This document shows positions 18,030 to 26,210 of a stretch of DNA of 64,000 nucleotides, piece after piece (position 1 is the first letter of the stretch; the number at the start of each line of letters is the position of its first letter). The notes beneath the pieces are model-generated. The model was not told where the DNA came from. It made no database searches and saw only the letters and a list, made by a program, of their open reading frames with translations. Origin of the DNA: Cellulomonas sp. URHE0023 (GTDB lineage: Bacteria > Actinomycetota > Actinomycetes > Actinomycetales > Cellulomonadaceae). The stretch spans positions 265,462-329,461 of the forward strand of contig NZ_JIAN01000009.1 of NCBI RefSeq assembly GCF_000688475.1, read 5' to 3'. The position numbers and the translations under genes were made by a program.

Positions 18030-19078
18030 CGGGTCACCTTCTTGGCCTTGTGAGTCCTCGAGGGCTGGAGGTCCCGCCGCAGGACGAAGCGCTGGTACGT
18101 GAGTGCGAGCACCAGGGCGACGACGAAGAGGATCACGGAGGCCGCCGACGCGATCCCGAAGTTGTGTCGCTTGGTGCCCTCGGTGACCAGGAAGGTCGCC
18201 ATGGTCGTGGTGGCGTTGGCAGGGCCGCCGCCCGTGAGGATCCAGACCATGTCGAACAGCTGCAGAGAGCCGATCATGGACAGGAAGGCCCAGGTGCGGA
18301 TCGTGGGGCCGAGCAGGGGGATCGCGATGCGTCGCTGCGTCTCCCACCAGCCGGCGCCGTCGATCTGCGCGGCCTCGTAGAGCTCGTCGGGCACACTCTG
18401 CAGGCCGGCCAGGAACAGCAGGACGGCGAGCCCGAGGTACTTCCAGGTGAGCACCACGATGACGGTCATGAGGGCGTACTTCGGGGTGCCGAGGAAGCCC
18501 TGCTCCGGCCCGTGCAGGCCGACCGCGCCGAGGAGGGTGTCGATCACGCCGTACTGCGGCTGCAGGAGCTGGAACCACACGACTCCGGCGATGACCTCGG
18601 CCAGCACGTACGGGACGAAGATGATCGTGCGCAGCGTGCCCTGGCCGCGCATCCGGCGGTTGAGCAGCAGGGCGATCGCGAGCCCCAGCGGGAGCTGGAG
18701 CACGATCGACATCACGACGACGATCAGGTTGTGCTCGAGCGCCCCGATGAAGACGTCGTTCTGCAGGACGCTGACGTAGTTCTTCAGGCCGACGAAGTCG
18801 ACCAGCGGGCCGAAGCCCTTCCAGCGGTAGAACGAGAACTGGACCGCCTTGATGATCGGCCACACGACGAAGAGCGTGAACAGGATCAGGGCCGGCGCCG
18901 TGAAGAACAGGATCTCCAGGCGTTTGCGCCACTGCGACCCGGTCCGGCGCCGGCCACCGGGGCCCCCGCCCGCCGGCCGCACCGAGGTGCGACCGGCGGA
19001 CGGGACCGAGGGGGTGGACGACGCAGAAGGGGCGTCCCTGTCCGCTACTTCTGCTGTCCGATCGGGCATGTCGGTCAC
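18026..19078 (-). CDS. CUT1 sugar ABC transporter permease (MalF-type)
   Basis: 350 residues. An unusually long, Pro/Ser/Gly-rich cytoplasmic N terminus (about 1-48) precedes the first helix (LEILFFTAPALILFTLFVVW). Six membrane helices follow. The EAA loop is YEAAQIDGAGWWETQRRIAI (about 234-253). The start codon overlaps the binding-protein stop (ATGA) and its own stop overlaps the next gene, so the three are translationally coupled. Confidence 0.9.
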   Translation of the reverse strand: MTDMPDRTAEVADRDAPSASSTPSVPSAGRTSVRPAGGGPGGRRRTGSQWRKRLEILFFTAPALILFTLFVVWPIIKAVQFSFYRWKGFGPLVDFVGLKNYVSVLQNDVFIGALEHNLIVVVMSIVLQLPLGLAIALLLNRRMRGQGTLRTIIFVPYVLAEVIAGVVWFQLLQPQYGVIDTLLGAVGLHGPEQGFLGTPKYALMTVIVVLTWKYLGLAVLLFLAGLQSVPDELYEAAQIDGAGWWETQRRIAIPLLGPTIRTWAFLSMIGSLQLFDMVWILTGGGPANATTTMATFLVTEGTKRHNFGIASAASVILFVVALVLALTYQRFVLRRDLQPSRTHKAKKVTR

Positions 19079-20382
19079 TTCTCGGCGTCAGCCGCGTCTT
19101 GAGTGGCGTCGACGATGTCCTGCGGGCTCGCCTGTCCTGCGAACAGGAGGGCGATCTCGTCGTTCATGGCGCCTCCGACCGACTGGCCGAACGCCGTGTC
19201 GAAGTACAGCTGGACGTACGGCGCCGCGTCGCGGACCTTCAGGAGCTCGGCCAGCGCAGGGTCGGCGACGTACTGCGACGCCGAGGCGTTGGTCGGCAGA
19301 CCCATGCTGTTCTCGGCGAAGCCCTTCTGGACCTCGTCGGAGAGCAGGTAGTTCACGAAGTCCACCGCTGCGTCGGGCGCGTCCTCGGAGACCGCCCAGG
19401 CGTCGCCGCCACCGAGGGCGGCCGTCGGCGCACCCTTGCCGCCGTCGACCGGCGGGAACGGGAACCAGCCGGTGTCCTCTCCGAGACCCTTCTTGTCCTC
19501 GGTGAGTCCCTGCATGACGCCGGGCTCCCAGTGTCCCTGCATCTCCATGGCGACCTTGCGGGTGGCCAGCAGTCCGGAGGCGCTGGTCGGGCCCTCCTGG
19601 GCGGGCGTCGCCAGGAACCCTGCGTTGAAGGGCTCCGTCTTGATGAGCGCCTCGAGGTCCTCGCCGGCCTTCACGAAGCACGGGTCGGAGAAGTCGAGCG
19701 ACTTGACCGCGTCCGCCAGGACGTCCTGGGAGCACTCCCGCATGGCGAAGTAGTACCAGTAGTGCGCTGCGGGCCACTTGTCTCCCGCACCGACCGACAC
19801 CGGCTCGATGCCCGCGGCCTTGAGCTTCTCGACGTCGGCGTTGAAGTCGTCCCAGGTGGCGGGCGGCTCGGTGATCCCGGCCTGCGCAAAGAGCGCCTTG
19901 TTGTACCAGAAGCCGACGACACCGAGCGAGAACGGAAGACCGTAGGTCTTGCCGTCCACCTGCCAACCGGCGACCGAACCGCCGAGCTTGTCGATCGTCT
20001 CCTTCGAGGACTCCGACAGGTCCTTGGTCAGACCGGCCTCCACGTGGTCGGCGAGCTCGCCGCCACCGCGCTCCATGTAGATGTCTGGCGCGTCGCCGCC
20101 CTGGAACGCGGCGTCGAGCTTCGTGACCATGTCCTCGTGCTGCATGGCGCTGATCTCGATCTTCACGCCCGGGTTGTCGGCCTCGAAGTCCTTGGCCACC
20201 TGCTCGTAGTAGTCCTTGCCGGGCGCGGTGTTCGAGTTGTGCCACCACGTGACGGTCACGGCGTCGCCGGATGCTCCGTCGCTCGAGTCGTCACTTCCTC
20301 CGCTGCCTGAGCTACAGGCGCTGGCCAACAGGGCTATCGAGGCACCCACGGCAAGGGTGCGCAGGACTGCTGTCCTCTTCAT
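19075..20382 (-). CDS. CUT1 sugar-binding lipoprotein
   Basis: 435 residues. Lipoprotein signal with lipobox ALLASAC, modified Cys23, then a Ser/Gly/Asp linker and an MBP-like fold beginning VTVTWWHNSNTAPGKDYY. Cluster B extracellular solute-binding family: it captures the oligosaccharide outside the membrane for the two permeases. ATG 20382 has GAGGAG about 9 bases upstream. First gene of the operon; a TTGACA promoter and a palindromic operator lie between it and the divergent lacI-type gene. Confidence 0.92.
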   Translation of the reverse strand: MKRTAVLRTLAVGASIALLASACSSGSGGSDDSSDGASGDAVTVTWWHNSNTAPGKDYYEQVAKDFEADNPGVKIEISAMQHEDMVTKLDAAFQGGDAPDIYMERGGGELADHVEAGLTKDLSESSKETIDKLGGSVAGWQVDGKTYGLPFSLGVVGFWYNKALFAQAGITEPPATWDDFNADVEKLKAAGIEPVSVGAGDKWPAAHYWYYFAMRECSQDVLADAVKSLDFSDPCFVKAGEDLEALIKTEPFNAGFLATPAQEGPTSASGLLATRKVAMEMQGHWEPGVMQGLTEDKKGLGEDTGWFPFPPVDGGKGAPTAALGGGDAWAVSEDAPDAAVDFVNYLLSDEVQKGFAENSMGLPTNASASQYVADPALAELLKVRDAAPYVQLYFDTAFGQSVGGAMNDEIALLFAGQASPQDIVDATQDAADAEK

Positions 20383-20424
20383 CGTCGAATCTCCTCGTCG
20401 TCACTGACAGGGCTGGACGGCGCA

Positions 20425-20454
20425 AGGTTGGCATTAGTTCACGCGGTGTGTCAA
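20425..20454 (-). promoter_or_regulatory. Promoter of the CUT1-GH3 operon
   Basis: -35 TTGACA (20449-20454, perfect), 18-base spacer, weak -10 CAACCT (20425-20430). The -35 begins 2 bases from the operator at 20456-20476, so a bound repressor would block polymerase. Confidence 0.55.
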
Positions 20455-20455
20455 T

Positions 20456-20476
20456 CGTTATCGATAACGTTATCGA
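20456..20476. promoter_or_regulatory. Overlapping palindromic LacI-family operator
   Basis: CGTTATCGATAACGTTATCGA contains two overlapping perfect palindromes: CGTTATCGATAACG (20456-20469) and TCGATAACGTTATCGA (20461-20476). It is AT-rich against its surroundings and lies between the -35 of the binding-protein gene and the start of the divergent LacI-type regulator. Three half-sites GTTATCGA/TCGATAAC in a row could allow two dimer registers. Confidence 0.8.
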
Positions 20477-20486
20477 AACGATGCCA

Positions 20487-20492
20487 TATGAT
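20487..20492 (+). promoter_or_regulatory. -10 box of a leaderless lacI-type promoter
   Basis: TATGAT (five of six to TATAAT), 6 bases (CCCCAC), then GTG 20499. The operator lies just upstream where the -35 would be, so autorepression is likely. Confidence 0.55.
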
Positions 20493-20498
20493 CCCCAC

Positions 20499-21506
20499 GT
20501 GGACTCGATACCCCGCGTGAAGATGGAAGACGTGGCCCGTACCGCGGGCGTATCGGTGGCCACCGTGTCCAAGGTGGTCAACGGCCGGTACGGCGTCGCG
20601 CAGAGCACCCTGACCAAGGTCCAGGAGGTCATCGACCAGCTCGGCTACGAGGCGAGCCTCGGCGCGCGGTCCCTGCGCAGCCACAGGACGAACGTGATCG
20701 GCATCCTCGTCGCCGAGTTCGAGCCGTTCAGCACCGAGCTGCTCAAAGGGGCGTCCTCGGCGGTCGGTCCCACGGGCTACGAGCTGCTCGCGTACTCCGG
20801 CGGCGGCGCGCCCGGGGCCGACGTCGGCTGGGAGCGGCGCTACCTGTCGAGGCTCTCCGGCACGCTCATCGACGGCGCGATCATCGTCACGCCGACCGTG
20901 GTCGAGGCCAACCCCGGTATCCCCGTCGTCGCGGTCGACCCGCACACAGGTCCGACCGGGATGCCGACCGTAGACTCGGACAACCTCGGCGGTGCGGTGC
21001 TGGCCACCGAGCACCTGCTCAATCTGGGGCACCGCCGCATCGCCTTCCTCGGCGGCCGCCCGGACCTCGAGTCCGCCCGCCTGCGCGAGGCCGGCTTCCG
21101 GCAGGCCATGGCTGCGGCGGGCGTACCGGTCGACGAGTCCCTCGTGCGTGTCGGTGGCTACCGCCGCGAGACTGCCGACGAACCCGCGCGGGTCCTGCTC
21201 GACCGGCCGGACCCACCCACCGCGCTCTTCGCCGCGAACGACCTCTCCGCGATCCAGGTGCTGGCCGTGGCACGCGAGCGTGGGCTGTCCGTCCCGGCCG
21301 ACCTGTCCGTGATCGGGTTCGACAACGTACCCGAGTCGGTGCTGGCCTCCCCCGCCCTCACCACGATCAACCAGCCCCTGCAGCGGATGGGCGCCGAGGC
21401 GCTGCGCCTGCTGGTCGACCTGATCGGCGGCCGCGAGCGCGCGCCGCACGTGAGGCTGCCCACCGAGCTCGTGGTCCGCGCGTCGTGCGCGCCACCGAGA
21501 TCGTGA
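20499..21506 (+). CDS. LacI-family transcriptional regulator of the CUT1-GH3 operon
   Basis: 335 residues. The N-terminal HTH is KMEDVARTAGVSVATVSKVV (about 8-27), followed by the hinge and a periplasmic-binding-like sensor domain from about 65 (TNVIGILVAEFEPFSTELLKG) to the end, including DLSVIGFDNVPESVLASPALTTI. GTG 20499 is chosen because of the -10 box 6 bases before it; ATG 20481, six codons upstream, is possible but would overlap the -10. It probably represses the divergent sugar operon through the palindrome at 20456-20476 and is released by an oligosaccharide. Confidence 0.92.
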   Translation: MDSIPRVKMEDVARTAGVSVATVSKVVNGRYGVAQSTLTKVQEVIDQLGYEASLGARSLRSHRTNVIGILVAEFEPFSTELLKGASSAVGPTGYELLAYSGGGAPGADVGWERRYLSRLSGTLIDGAIIVTPTVVEANPGIPVVAVDPHTGPTGMPTVDSDNLGGAVLATEHLLNLGHRRIAFLGGRPDLESARLREAGFRQAMAAAGVPVDESLVRVGGYRRETADEPARVLLDRPDPPTALFAANDLSAIQVLAVARERGLSVPADLSVIGFDNVPESVLASPALTTINQPLQRMGAEALRLLVDLIGGRERAPHVRLPTELVVRASCAPPRS

Positions 21507-22108
21507 CTGACGCGCCCCATGTCACTCGGGCCGCCGGCACGGGGCTGGTCGCGGCGCTGACCTTCGACGACGGCCCGAACGGTGCGACCACCGAGGCTCT
21601 GCTGGACTTCCTGTCCGCGCACCAGATCCCTGCCGTGTTCTGCGTGATCGGTCAGAACGTCACCGCGCCGGGTGGCGCGGCGGTGCTCCGGCGGATCGTG
21701 CGCGAAGGGCACCTGATCGGGAACCACACGACGCGCCACGAGGACCTCGGCGACTGGCCAGCCGACCGGGTCCGGGAGGACCTCGTGGAGAACCTGCGGA
21801 TCATCCGGTCAGCGGCGCCCGACGCGCAGGTCCCGTACTTCCGTGCGCCGAACGGCAGCTGGGGAGTCTCCGCGGAGGTCGCCGTCACGTTGGGCATGCA
21901 GCCCCTCGGAGTGCTGAACACGATCGACGACTGGTCCACGCAGGACGTCCCGACGCTCACGCAGAACCTGCGGGCGGCGATCCGACCTGGCGAGCTCGTG
22001 CTCACGCATGACGGCGGTGGCGACCATCGCAACGGCACGCTCGCCGCCGTGACAGCCGTCGTCGAGGAGCGTCTCGCGCAGGGCTGGACGTTCACGCTCC
22101 CCGCGTAG
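21503..22108 (+). CDS. Polysaccharide deacetylase (NodB homology, CE4)
   Basis: About 201 residues from GTG 21503 (GTGA overlap with the regulator stop); GTG 21485 in frame is an alternative. Metal-dependent removal of N- or O-acetyl groups from chitin, xylan or peptidoglycan. NodB motifs are all visible: TFDDGPN (base and metal Asp), GNHTTRHEDL (two metal His), RAPNG, and LTHDGGG near the C terminus (catalytic His). No signal peptide is evident, so an intracellular or non-classical role is possible. Coupled to the LacI-type gene, which may point to deacetylation of acetylated xylo-oligosaccharides taken up by the divergent importer (inference). Confidence 0.85.
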   Translation: MTDAPHVTRAAGTGLVAALTFDDGPNGATTEALLDFLSAHQIPAVFCVIGQNVTAPGGAAVLRRIVREGHLIGNHTTRHEDLGDWPADRVREDLVENLRIIRSAAPDAQVPYFRAPNGSWGVSAEVAVTLGMQPLGVLNTIDDWSTQDVPTLTQNLRAAIRPGELVLTHDGGGDHRNGTLAAVTAVVEERLAQGWTFTLPA

Positions 22109-22166
22109 TGCGACCGCCTCCTGCGCTCGCCCGGGCAACCTGCACCGCGACGCTCCCTCGGGTTGC

Positions 22167-22832
22167 TCAGCTGGACGAGCGCCCCTCCCACGTGCAGACG
22201 CACGCCTCGTTGCCCTCCGTGTCCGCGAGCACCCAGAAGCGTGGCGCTGCGTCGTCGCTGACCAGGTGCCCACCGGCCGCTATCGCGGCCGCGACGCGGG
22301 ACTCGGCCTCGTCGTGCGGAACGATCACGTCGAGGTGGATCCGGTTGCGCTGCGGGCGGGGTGCGTCCATCTGCTGGAACCAGAACGCCGGCCCGACGCC
22401 GGCAGGGTCGGCGATCGCATTGTCATCGTCGCCGCCGTCGTCGACATAGGCCAGGACCGCCTTCCAGAACGGCCGGACCGCGGGGATGTCGATCGCGTCG
22501 ATCGCGATCTCAAGGGTCTCGGACTTCGGCGGCTTGCCGGCCAGCCCGAGCTCGTCGGCCAGGGCGCTGATCGTGGCCGCCAGGTCGACATCCCGCTGGG
22601 TCAGCCCTCCCGCGTCATGGCTGACCGTGGTGACCGCCACCTCGCCCCAGCGCAGCAGAACGTCCGGGTGATGGTTCGCCGCGTCGGCGGCCTGAGCGAC
22701 GCGCGAGACGAACGCGGCAGCGGCTGCGAAGTCGTCGGCACCGAACGTCGCCCGCAACCGCCCAGCGATGACGCGCCAGTGACGAGCGTCGACCCGGTCG
22801 GTCACCACGGACCACTTCAGAACCTCAGTCAT
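22167..22832 (-). CDS. Pterin-4a-carbinolamine dehydratase-like domain fused to a VOC domain
   Basis: 221 residues. The N-terminal half (about 1-95) has the PCD/DCoH pattern AANHHPDVLLRWGEVAVTTV followed by HDAGGLTQRDVDLA, including the conserved histidines. The C-terminal half (about 105-221) is a glyoxalase/VOC-like domain: FWKAVLAYV, RNRIHLDVIVPHDEAESRV and a final FWVLADTEGNEACVCTW. ATG 22832 begins the conserved part. Tetrahydrobiopterin recycling is not expected in this kind of organism, so the dehydratase half may act on another substrate. Convergent with the deacetylase. Confidence 0.8.
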   Translation of the reverse strand: MTEVLKWSVVTDRVDARHWRVIAGRLRATFGADDFAAAAAFVSRVAQAADAANHHPDVLLRWGEVAVTTVSHDAGGLTQRDVDLAATISALADELGLAGKPPKSETLEIAIDAIDIPAVRPFWKAVLAYVDDGGDDDNAIADPAGVGPAFWFQQMDAPRPQRNRIHLDVIVPHDEAESRVAAAIAAGGHLVSDDAAPRFWVLADTEGNEACVCTWEGRSSS

Positions 22833-22869
22833 GGAGAACACCCTTCCACCGGCCACCGACATCGGTGGC

Positions 22870-24390
22870 TCAGCGCTGGAGCGCGGCCTCGCCCGCAGTC
22901 TCTGCGCCAGCCTTGATGTGCCGGGTCACCCACGGCGCAAGTGCGAACATCCCGCCGGCGAAGGCCAGAGCAACAAGGCCGATCGCGCCGAAGTAGACAG
23001 TGTCACTCGTGCCCTCGGTGGCCTGGATCAGCTGCGCGGTGATCGCGCTGCCCGCCGCGGACGCCAGGAACCAGAGCGCCATCGCCTGCCCGCGGAACGC
23101 TCGCGGCGCCAGCAAGGTGGTCGCGGCGAGGCCGACAGGCGACAGGCAGAGCTCACCGATCGTCTGGATCGCGTAGACCAGGACGAGCACCCACGACGGC
23201 GCCTTGGTTCCTTCGAACGCCGCCGACGCAACCGCCAGGAACACGAAGCTCAGAGCAGCGAACATGAGTCCGAGTGCGAACTTCACGGCCGTCGGCGGGC
23301 GGTCGTCGAGCTTCAGCCAGATCCAGGCGAACAACGGCGCCAGGAGGATGATCAAGGCCGGGTTGACCGACTGGAAGAACTCCGGCGGGATGGGGATGCC
23401 GAAGATGTGCAGGTCGGTCCGGTCCTTCGCGAACGACGACAGGGTGCTGGCTGCCTGCTCGAAGATCATCCAGAACAGCATCGCGGCGATGAACAGCGGG
23501 ATGTAGGCACGGAGGCGGGACCGCTCGTGCGACGTCACCTTGGGTGACCGGAACATGACGATGAACGTCGCGATCGGGGCCGCGAAGGCGAGGTAGGACA
23601 CGGAGTCGACGAGCGCCTCGGGCCCGAGACCACCTCGCACCCAGACCGCGATCAAGACCGCGAGGACGATGCCACCCAAGACCATCAGGAGAAGGCGGAC
23701 GACCGCGGGACGGTCGGCTCGGGTGAGCCGGTTGGGGACGGCGTCCCCCGCGCCGCCGAGGTACTTGCGACCCGCGACGAAGAACACGAGGGCGAAGCCC
23801 ATCCCGACCGCAGCGACCGCGAAGCCTGCGTGGTAGCCACCCCACTCGCGGGCGAGCCCGACGAGGAACGGGGCGGCGAGCGAGCCGATGTTGATGCCCA
23901 TGTAGTAGATGGAGAAGCCGGAGTCACGCCGCGGGTCGTCACGGTCGTACAGCTCGCCCACCATGCTCGACACGTTCGGCTTGAGCAGGCCGGTGCCCAA
24001 CGCGACCAGGCAGATGCCGGCGTACGACCACGCGGCGCTCGGCACGGTCAGGAAGATGTGCCCGGCGGCGATGACGATCCCGCCGTAGAGGACCGAGCGG
24101 CGCGAACCGATCATGCGGTCGGCGAGCCAGCCGCCGAGCACGGAGAGCAGGTAGACCGACGACCCGTAGATGGCGACGAGCGCCTCGCCCGTCGCCTCCC
24201 TGATCCCGAGGCCACCGTCGACGACCTCGTCCGTGAGGTAGAAGAGCAGGATGGCGCGCATCCCGTAGTAGCTGAACCGCTCCCACAGCTCGGTGTTGAA
24301 GAGCGTGAACAGCCCGTACGGATGCCCGAAGAACCCGCGGTCACGTGGAAGCGTGTCGCGCTTGGGTGCCGTGTTCTCGACCCCGGTCAT
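22870..24390 (-). CDS. POT/PTR-family peptide:proton symporter
   Basis: 506 residues with about 14 hydrophobic helices. The proton-coupling ExxER motif is ELWERFSYYGMR in helix 1 (about residue 34), and the PTR2 signature region GTGLLKPNVSSMVGELYDRDDPRRDSGFSIYYMGINIGS follows. Imports di- and tripeptides with protons. ATG 24390 is chosen because the conserved N-terminal stretch GFFGHPYGLFTLFNTELWER follows directly; CACGAT lies 6 bases upstream and may be a leaderless -10. The PCD-VOC gene follows after 37 bases. Confidence 0.93.
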   Translation of the reverse strand: MTGVENTAPKRDTLPRDRGFFGHPYGLFTLFNTELWERFSYYGMRAILLFYLTDEVVDGGLGIREATGEALVAIYGSSVYLLSVLGGWLADRMIGSRRSVLYGGIVIAAGHIFLTVPSAAWSYAGICLVALGTGLLKPNVSSMVGELYDRDDPRRDSGFSIYYMGINIGSLAAPFLVGLAREWGGYHAGFAVAAVGMGFALVFFVAGRKYLGGAGDAVPNRLTRADRPAVVRLLLMVLGGIVLAVLIAVWVRGGLGPEALVDSVSYLAFAAPIATFIVMFRSPKVTSHERSRLRAYIPLFIAAMLFWMIFEQAASTLSSFAKDRTDLHIFGIPIPPEFFQSVNPALIILLAPLFAWIWLKLDDRPPTAVKFALGLMFAALSFVFLAVASAAFEGTKAPSWVLVLVYAIQTIGELCLSPVGLAATTLLAPRAFRGQAMALWFLASAAGSAITAQLIQATEGTSDTVYFGAIGLVALAFAGGMFALAPWVTRHIKAGAETAGEAALQR

Positions 24391-24463
24391 GCCTTCATCG
24401 TGGACCGGACCGGTGCCGCGCACCAGTGGCGCATCCCGGGAAGCGCAGGCGTGCAGGCGCCGA

Positions 24464-24469
24464 TAGCGT
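24464..24469 (+). promoter_or_regulatory. -10 box of a leaderless photolyase promoter
   Basis: TAGCGT, 6 bases (CGCCGG), then GTG 24476. There is no Shine-Dalgarno. Confidence 0.5.
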
Positions 24470-24475
24470 CGCCGG

Positions 24476-25801
24476 GTGCCGACGATCCACTGGTTCCGCC
24501 GTGACCTGCGCCTGGCGGACAACCCGTCGCTGCTGGCTGCGATCCAGGCCGCTCGCGCCGACGACGGCACTGTCGTGCCGTTGTTCGTCGTCGATCCTGG
24601 GCTGTGGGCCACGGCCGGCGCACCACGGCTGGCCTACCTCGTCCGGTCCCTGCGCGCACTCGACGACGCGCTGGACGGACGCCTCGTGCTCCGGCACGGG
24701 CCCGCGCGCGACGTGGTCCCGGAGGTCGCCGCCGAGGCCGGAGTCGACGCGGTGCACGTCACCGCGTCGACCGAGCCCTTCGGTCGCCGTCGTGACGAAG
24801 GCCTGACTCTGATCCGCACCGGCTCGCCGTACGCGGTAGGTCCAGGTCTGCTCAGGACCCAGGGCGGCACACCGTTCCAGGTCTTCACGCCGTTCCGCCG
24901 GGCATGGGTGGATCACGGCTGGGCTCCCCCGGCGCCGCGTCCGGCCGGAGCCTCGTGGGCGACGCTGCGCTCCGACGGCATTCCGGCCGAACCGCCGACC
25001 GACGTGCGGCTCCCACCCGCCGGTGAGGTTGCCGCGCTACGACGCTGGCACGAGTTCCTCCGCGACGGTCTGTCGACCTACCCGACCGACCGCGACCGAC
25101 CCGATGTCGACGGCACCTCACGCATGTCCGTCCCGCTCAAGTTCGGCGAGCTGCACCCGCGGACGCTGCTCGCAGACCTGCCCCGGTCCGATGCTGCGTC
25201 GACGTTCCGCTCGGAGCTGGCCTGGCGGGAGTTCCACGCCGACGTCCTCTGGCACCATCCCGACGCCACCCGGGCGTCGCTGCGTGAGGTCGTGCCCGAC
25301 GACTCCTGGGCGGCCGGCCGGGCGGAGCTCGTCGCGTTCGCCGCCTGGGCGGAGGGGCGCACGGGCTACCCGATCGTCGACGCCGGGATGCGGCAGCTGC
25401 GTGCGCAGGGCTGGATGCACAACCGGGTCCGCATGGTCGTTGCATCGTTCCTCGTCAAGGACCTGCACGTCCGCTGGCAGCGCGGCGCAGAGCACTTCAT
25501 GTCCTGGCTGCTCGACGGCGACATCGCCCAGAACCAGCTGAACTGGCAGTGGGTGGCCGGGACCGGTCGGGACGCCGCACCATACTTCCGCATCTTCAAC
25601 CCGGTGACGCAGGGGCGGAAGTTCGACCCGTCCGGTGACTACGTGCGCCGCTGGATACCGGAGCTGCGAGGCGTCCCCGGGCGTGAGGTGCACGAGCCGT
25701 GGAAGCTGCGCACACCGCCCGACGGCTACCCGGCCCCGATCGTCGACCACGCGATCGAACGCGCAGTCGCCCTCGACGACTTCCACCGCGGCCGCACCTG
25801 A
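24476..25801 (+). CDS. phr: Deoxyribodipyrimidine photolyase
   Basis: 441 residues, light-driven repair of cyclobutane pyrimidine dimers. The N-terminal alpha/beta antenna domain begins IHWFRRDLRLADNPSLLAA. The FAD-binding helical domain contains ELAWREFHADVLWHHPDA, GRTGYPIVDAGMRQLRAQGWMHNRVRM and QLNWQWVAGTGRDAAPYFRIFNP, all class I CPD photolyase landmarks. Asn in the last block fits a true photolyase, not a plant-type cryptochrome. Start GTG 24476. Divergent from the POT transporter. Confidence 0.93.
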   Translation: MPTIHWFRRDLRLADNPSLLAAIQAARADDGTVVPLFVVDPGLWATAGAPRLAYLVRSLRALDDALDGRLVLRHGPARDVVPEVAAEAGVDAVHVTASTEPFGRRRDEGLTLIRTGSPYAVGPGLLRTQGGTPFQVFTPFRRAWVDHGWAPPAPRPAGASWATLRSDGIPAEPPTDVRLPPAGEVAALRRWHEFLRDGLSTYPTDRDRPDVDGTSRMSVPLKFGELHPRTLLADLPRSDAASTFRSELAWREFHADVLWHHPDATRASLREVVPDDSWAAGRAELVAFAAWAEGRTGYPIVDAGMRQLRAQGWMHNRVRMVVASFLVKDLHVRWQRGAEHFMSWLLDGDIAQNQLNWQWVAGTGRDAAPYFRIFNPVTQGRKFDPSGDYVRRWIPELRGVPGREVHEPWKLRTPPDGYPAPIVDHAIERAVALDDFHRGRT

Positions 25802-25808
25802 GCGTGCC

Positions 25809-25826
25809 CGGCGTCGCGTGACGCCG
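25809..25826. terminator. Hairpin between convergent genes
   Basis: CGGCGTC-GCGT-GACGCCG, 7 pairs with a 4-base loop, between the photolyase stop and the stop of the convergent hypothetical gene. Confidence 0.5.
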
Positions 25827-25831
25827 CCCCG

Positions 25832-26182
25832 TCAACGCGGGTACATCGCCCCGACCGGCCGGGTGTCGAGCGTGATGGTGAGCGCCGAGCCAGGCGCCCA
25901 GAGCATCCGCCAGAACGCTGACCAGGGGAAGGAGACGACGAGCCGATGCGCACCGCCGGCCGACGTGTCGATCGTCAGGACGGGAGACCGAGCCCAGTCG
26001 AGCCGCGCGCGCACCTCATGCAGGCCCGGTCCCACAGGCACGACCAACGACTGGGTCGGCCGAAGGCCTCCTACGTACGCACCGTCGACCCTGATCCGGA
26101 CGTCCCGCAGGACGGCGGCGGTGTCACCCCTGCGCCGTACGACGATCTCGGCGGTGACCGGCGGTGGCGTGTCGCGGCTCAT
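25832..26182 (-). CDS. Hypothetical protein
   Basis: 116 residues from ATG 26182, with AAGGGG upstream. It is beta-rich (TAEIVVRRRGDTAAVLRDVRI, RVDGAYVGGLRPTQSLVVPV, GLHEVRARLDWARSPVLTID), a pattern resembling small PEGA-like beta sandwiches. It ends with a hydrophobic, possibly membrane-associated stretch (FPWSAFWRMLWAPGSALTI). No function can be given. It follows the GNAT gene by 28 bases. Confidence 0.6.
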   Translation of the reverse strand: MSRDTPPPVTAEIVVRRRGDTAAVLRDVRIRVDGAYVGGLRPTQSLVVPVGPGLHEVRARLDWARSPVLTIDTSAGGAHRLVVSFPWSAFWRMLWAPGSALTITLDTRPVGAMYPR

Positions 26183-26210
26183 TCGGCGCCCCTTCCACGA
26201 CGGAGCCCTC

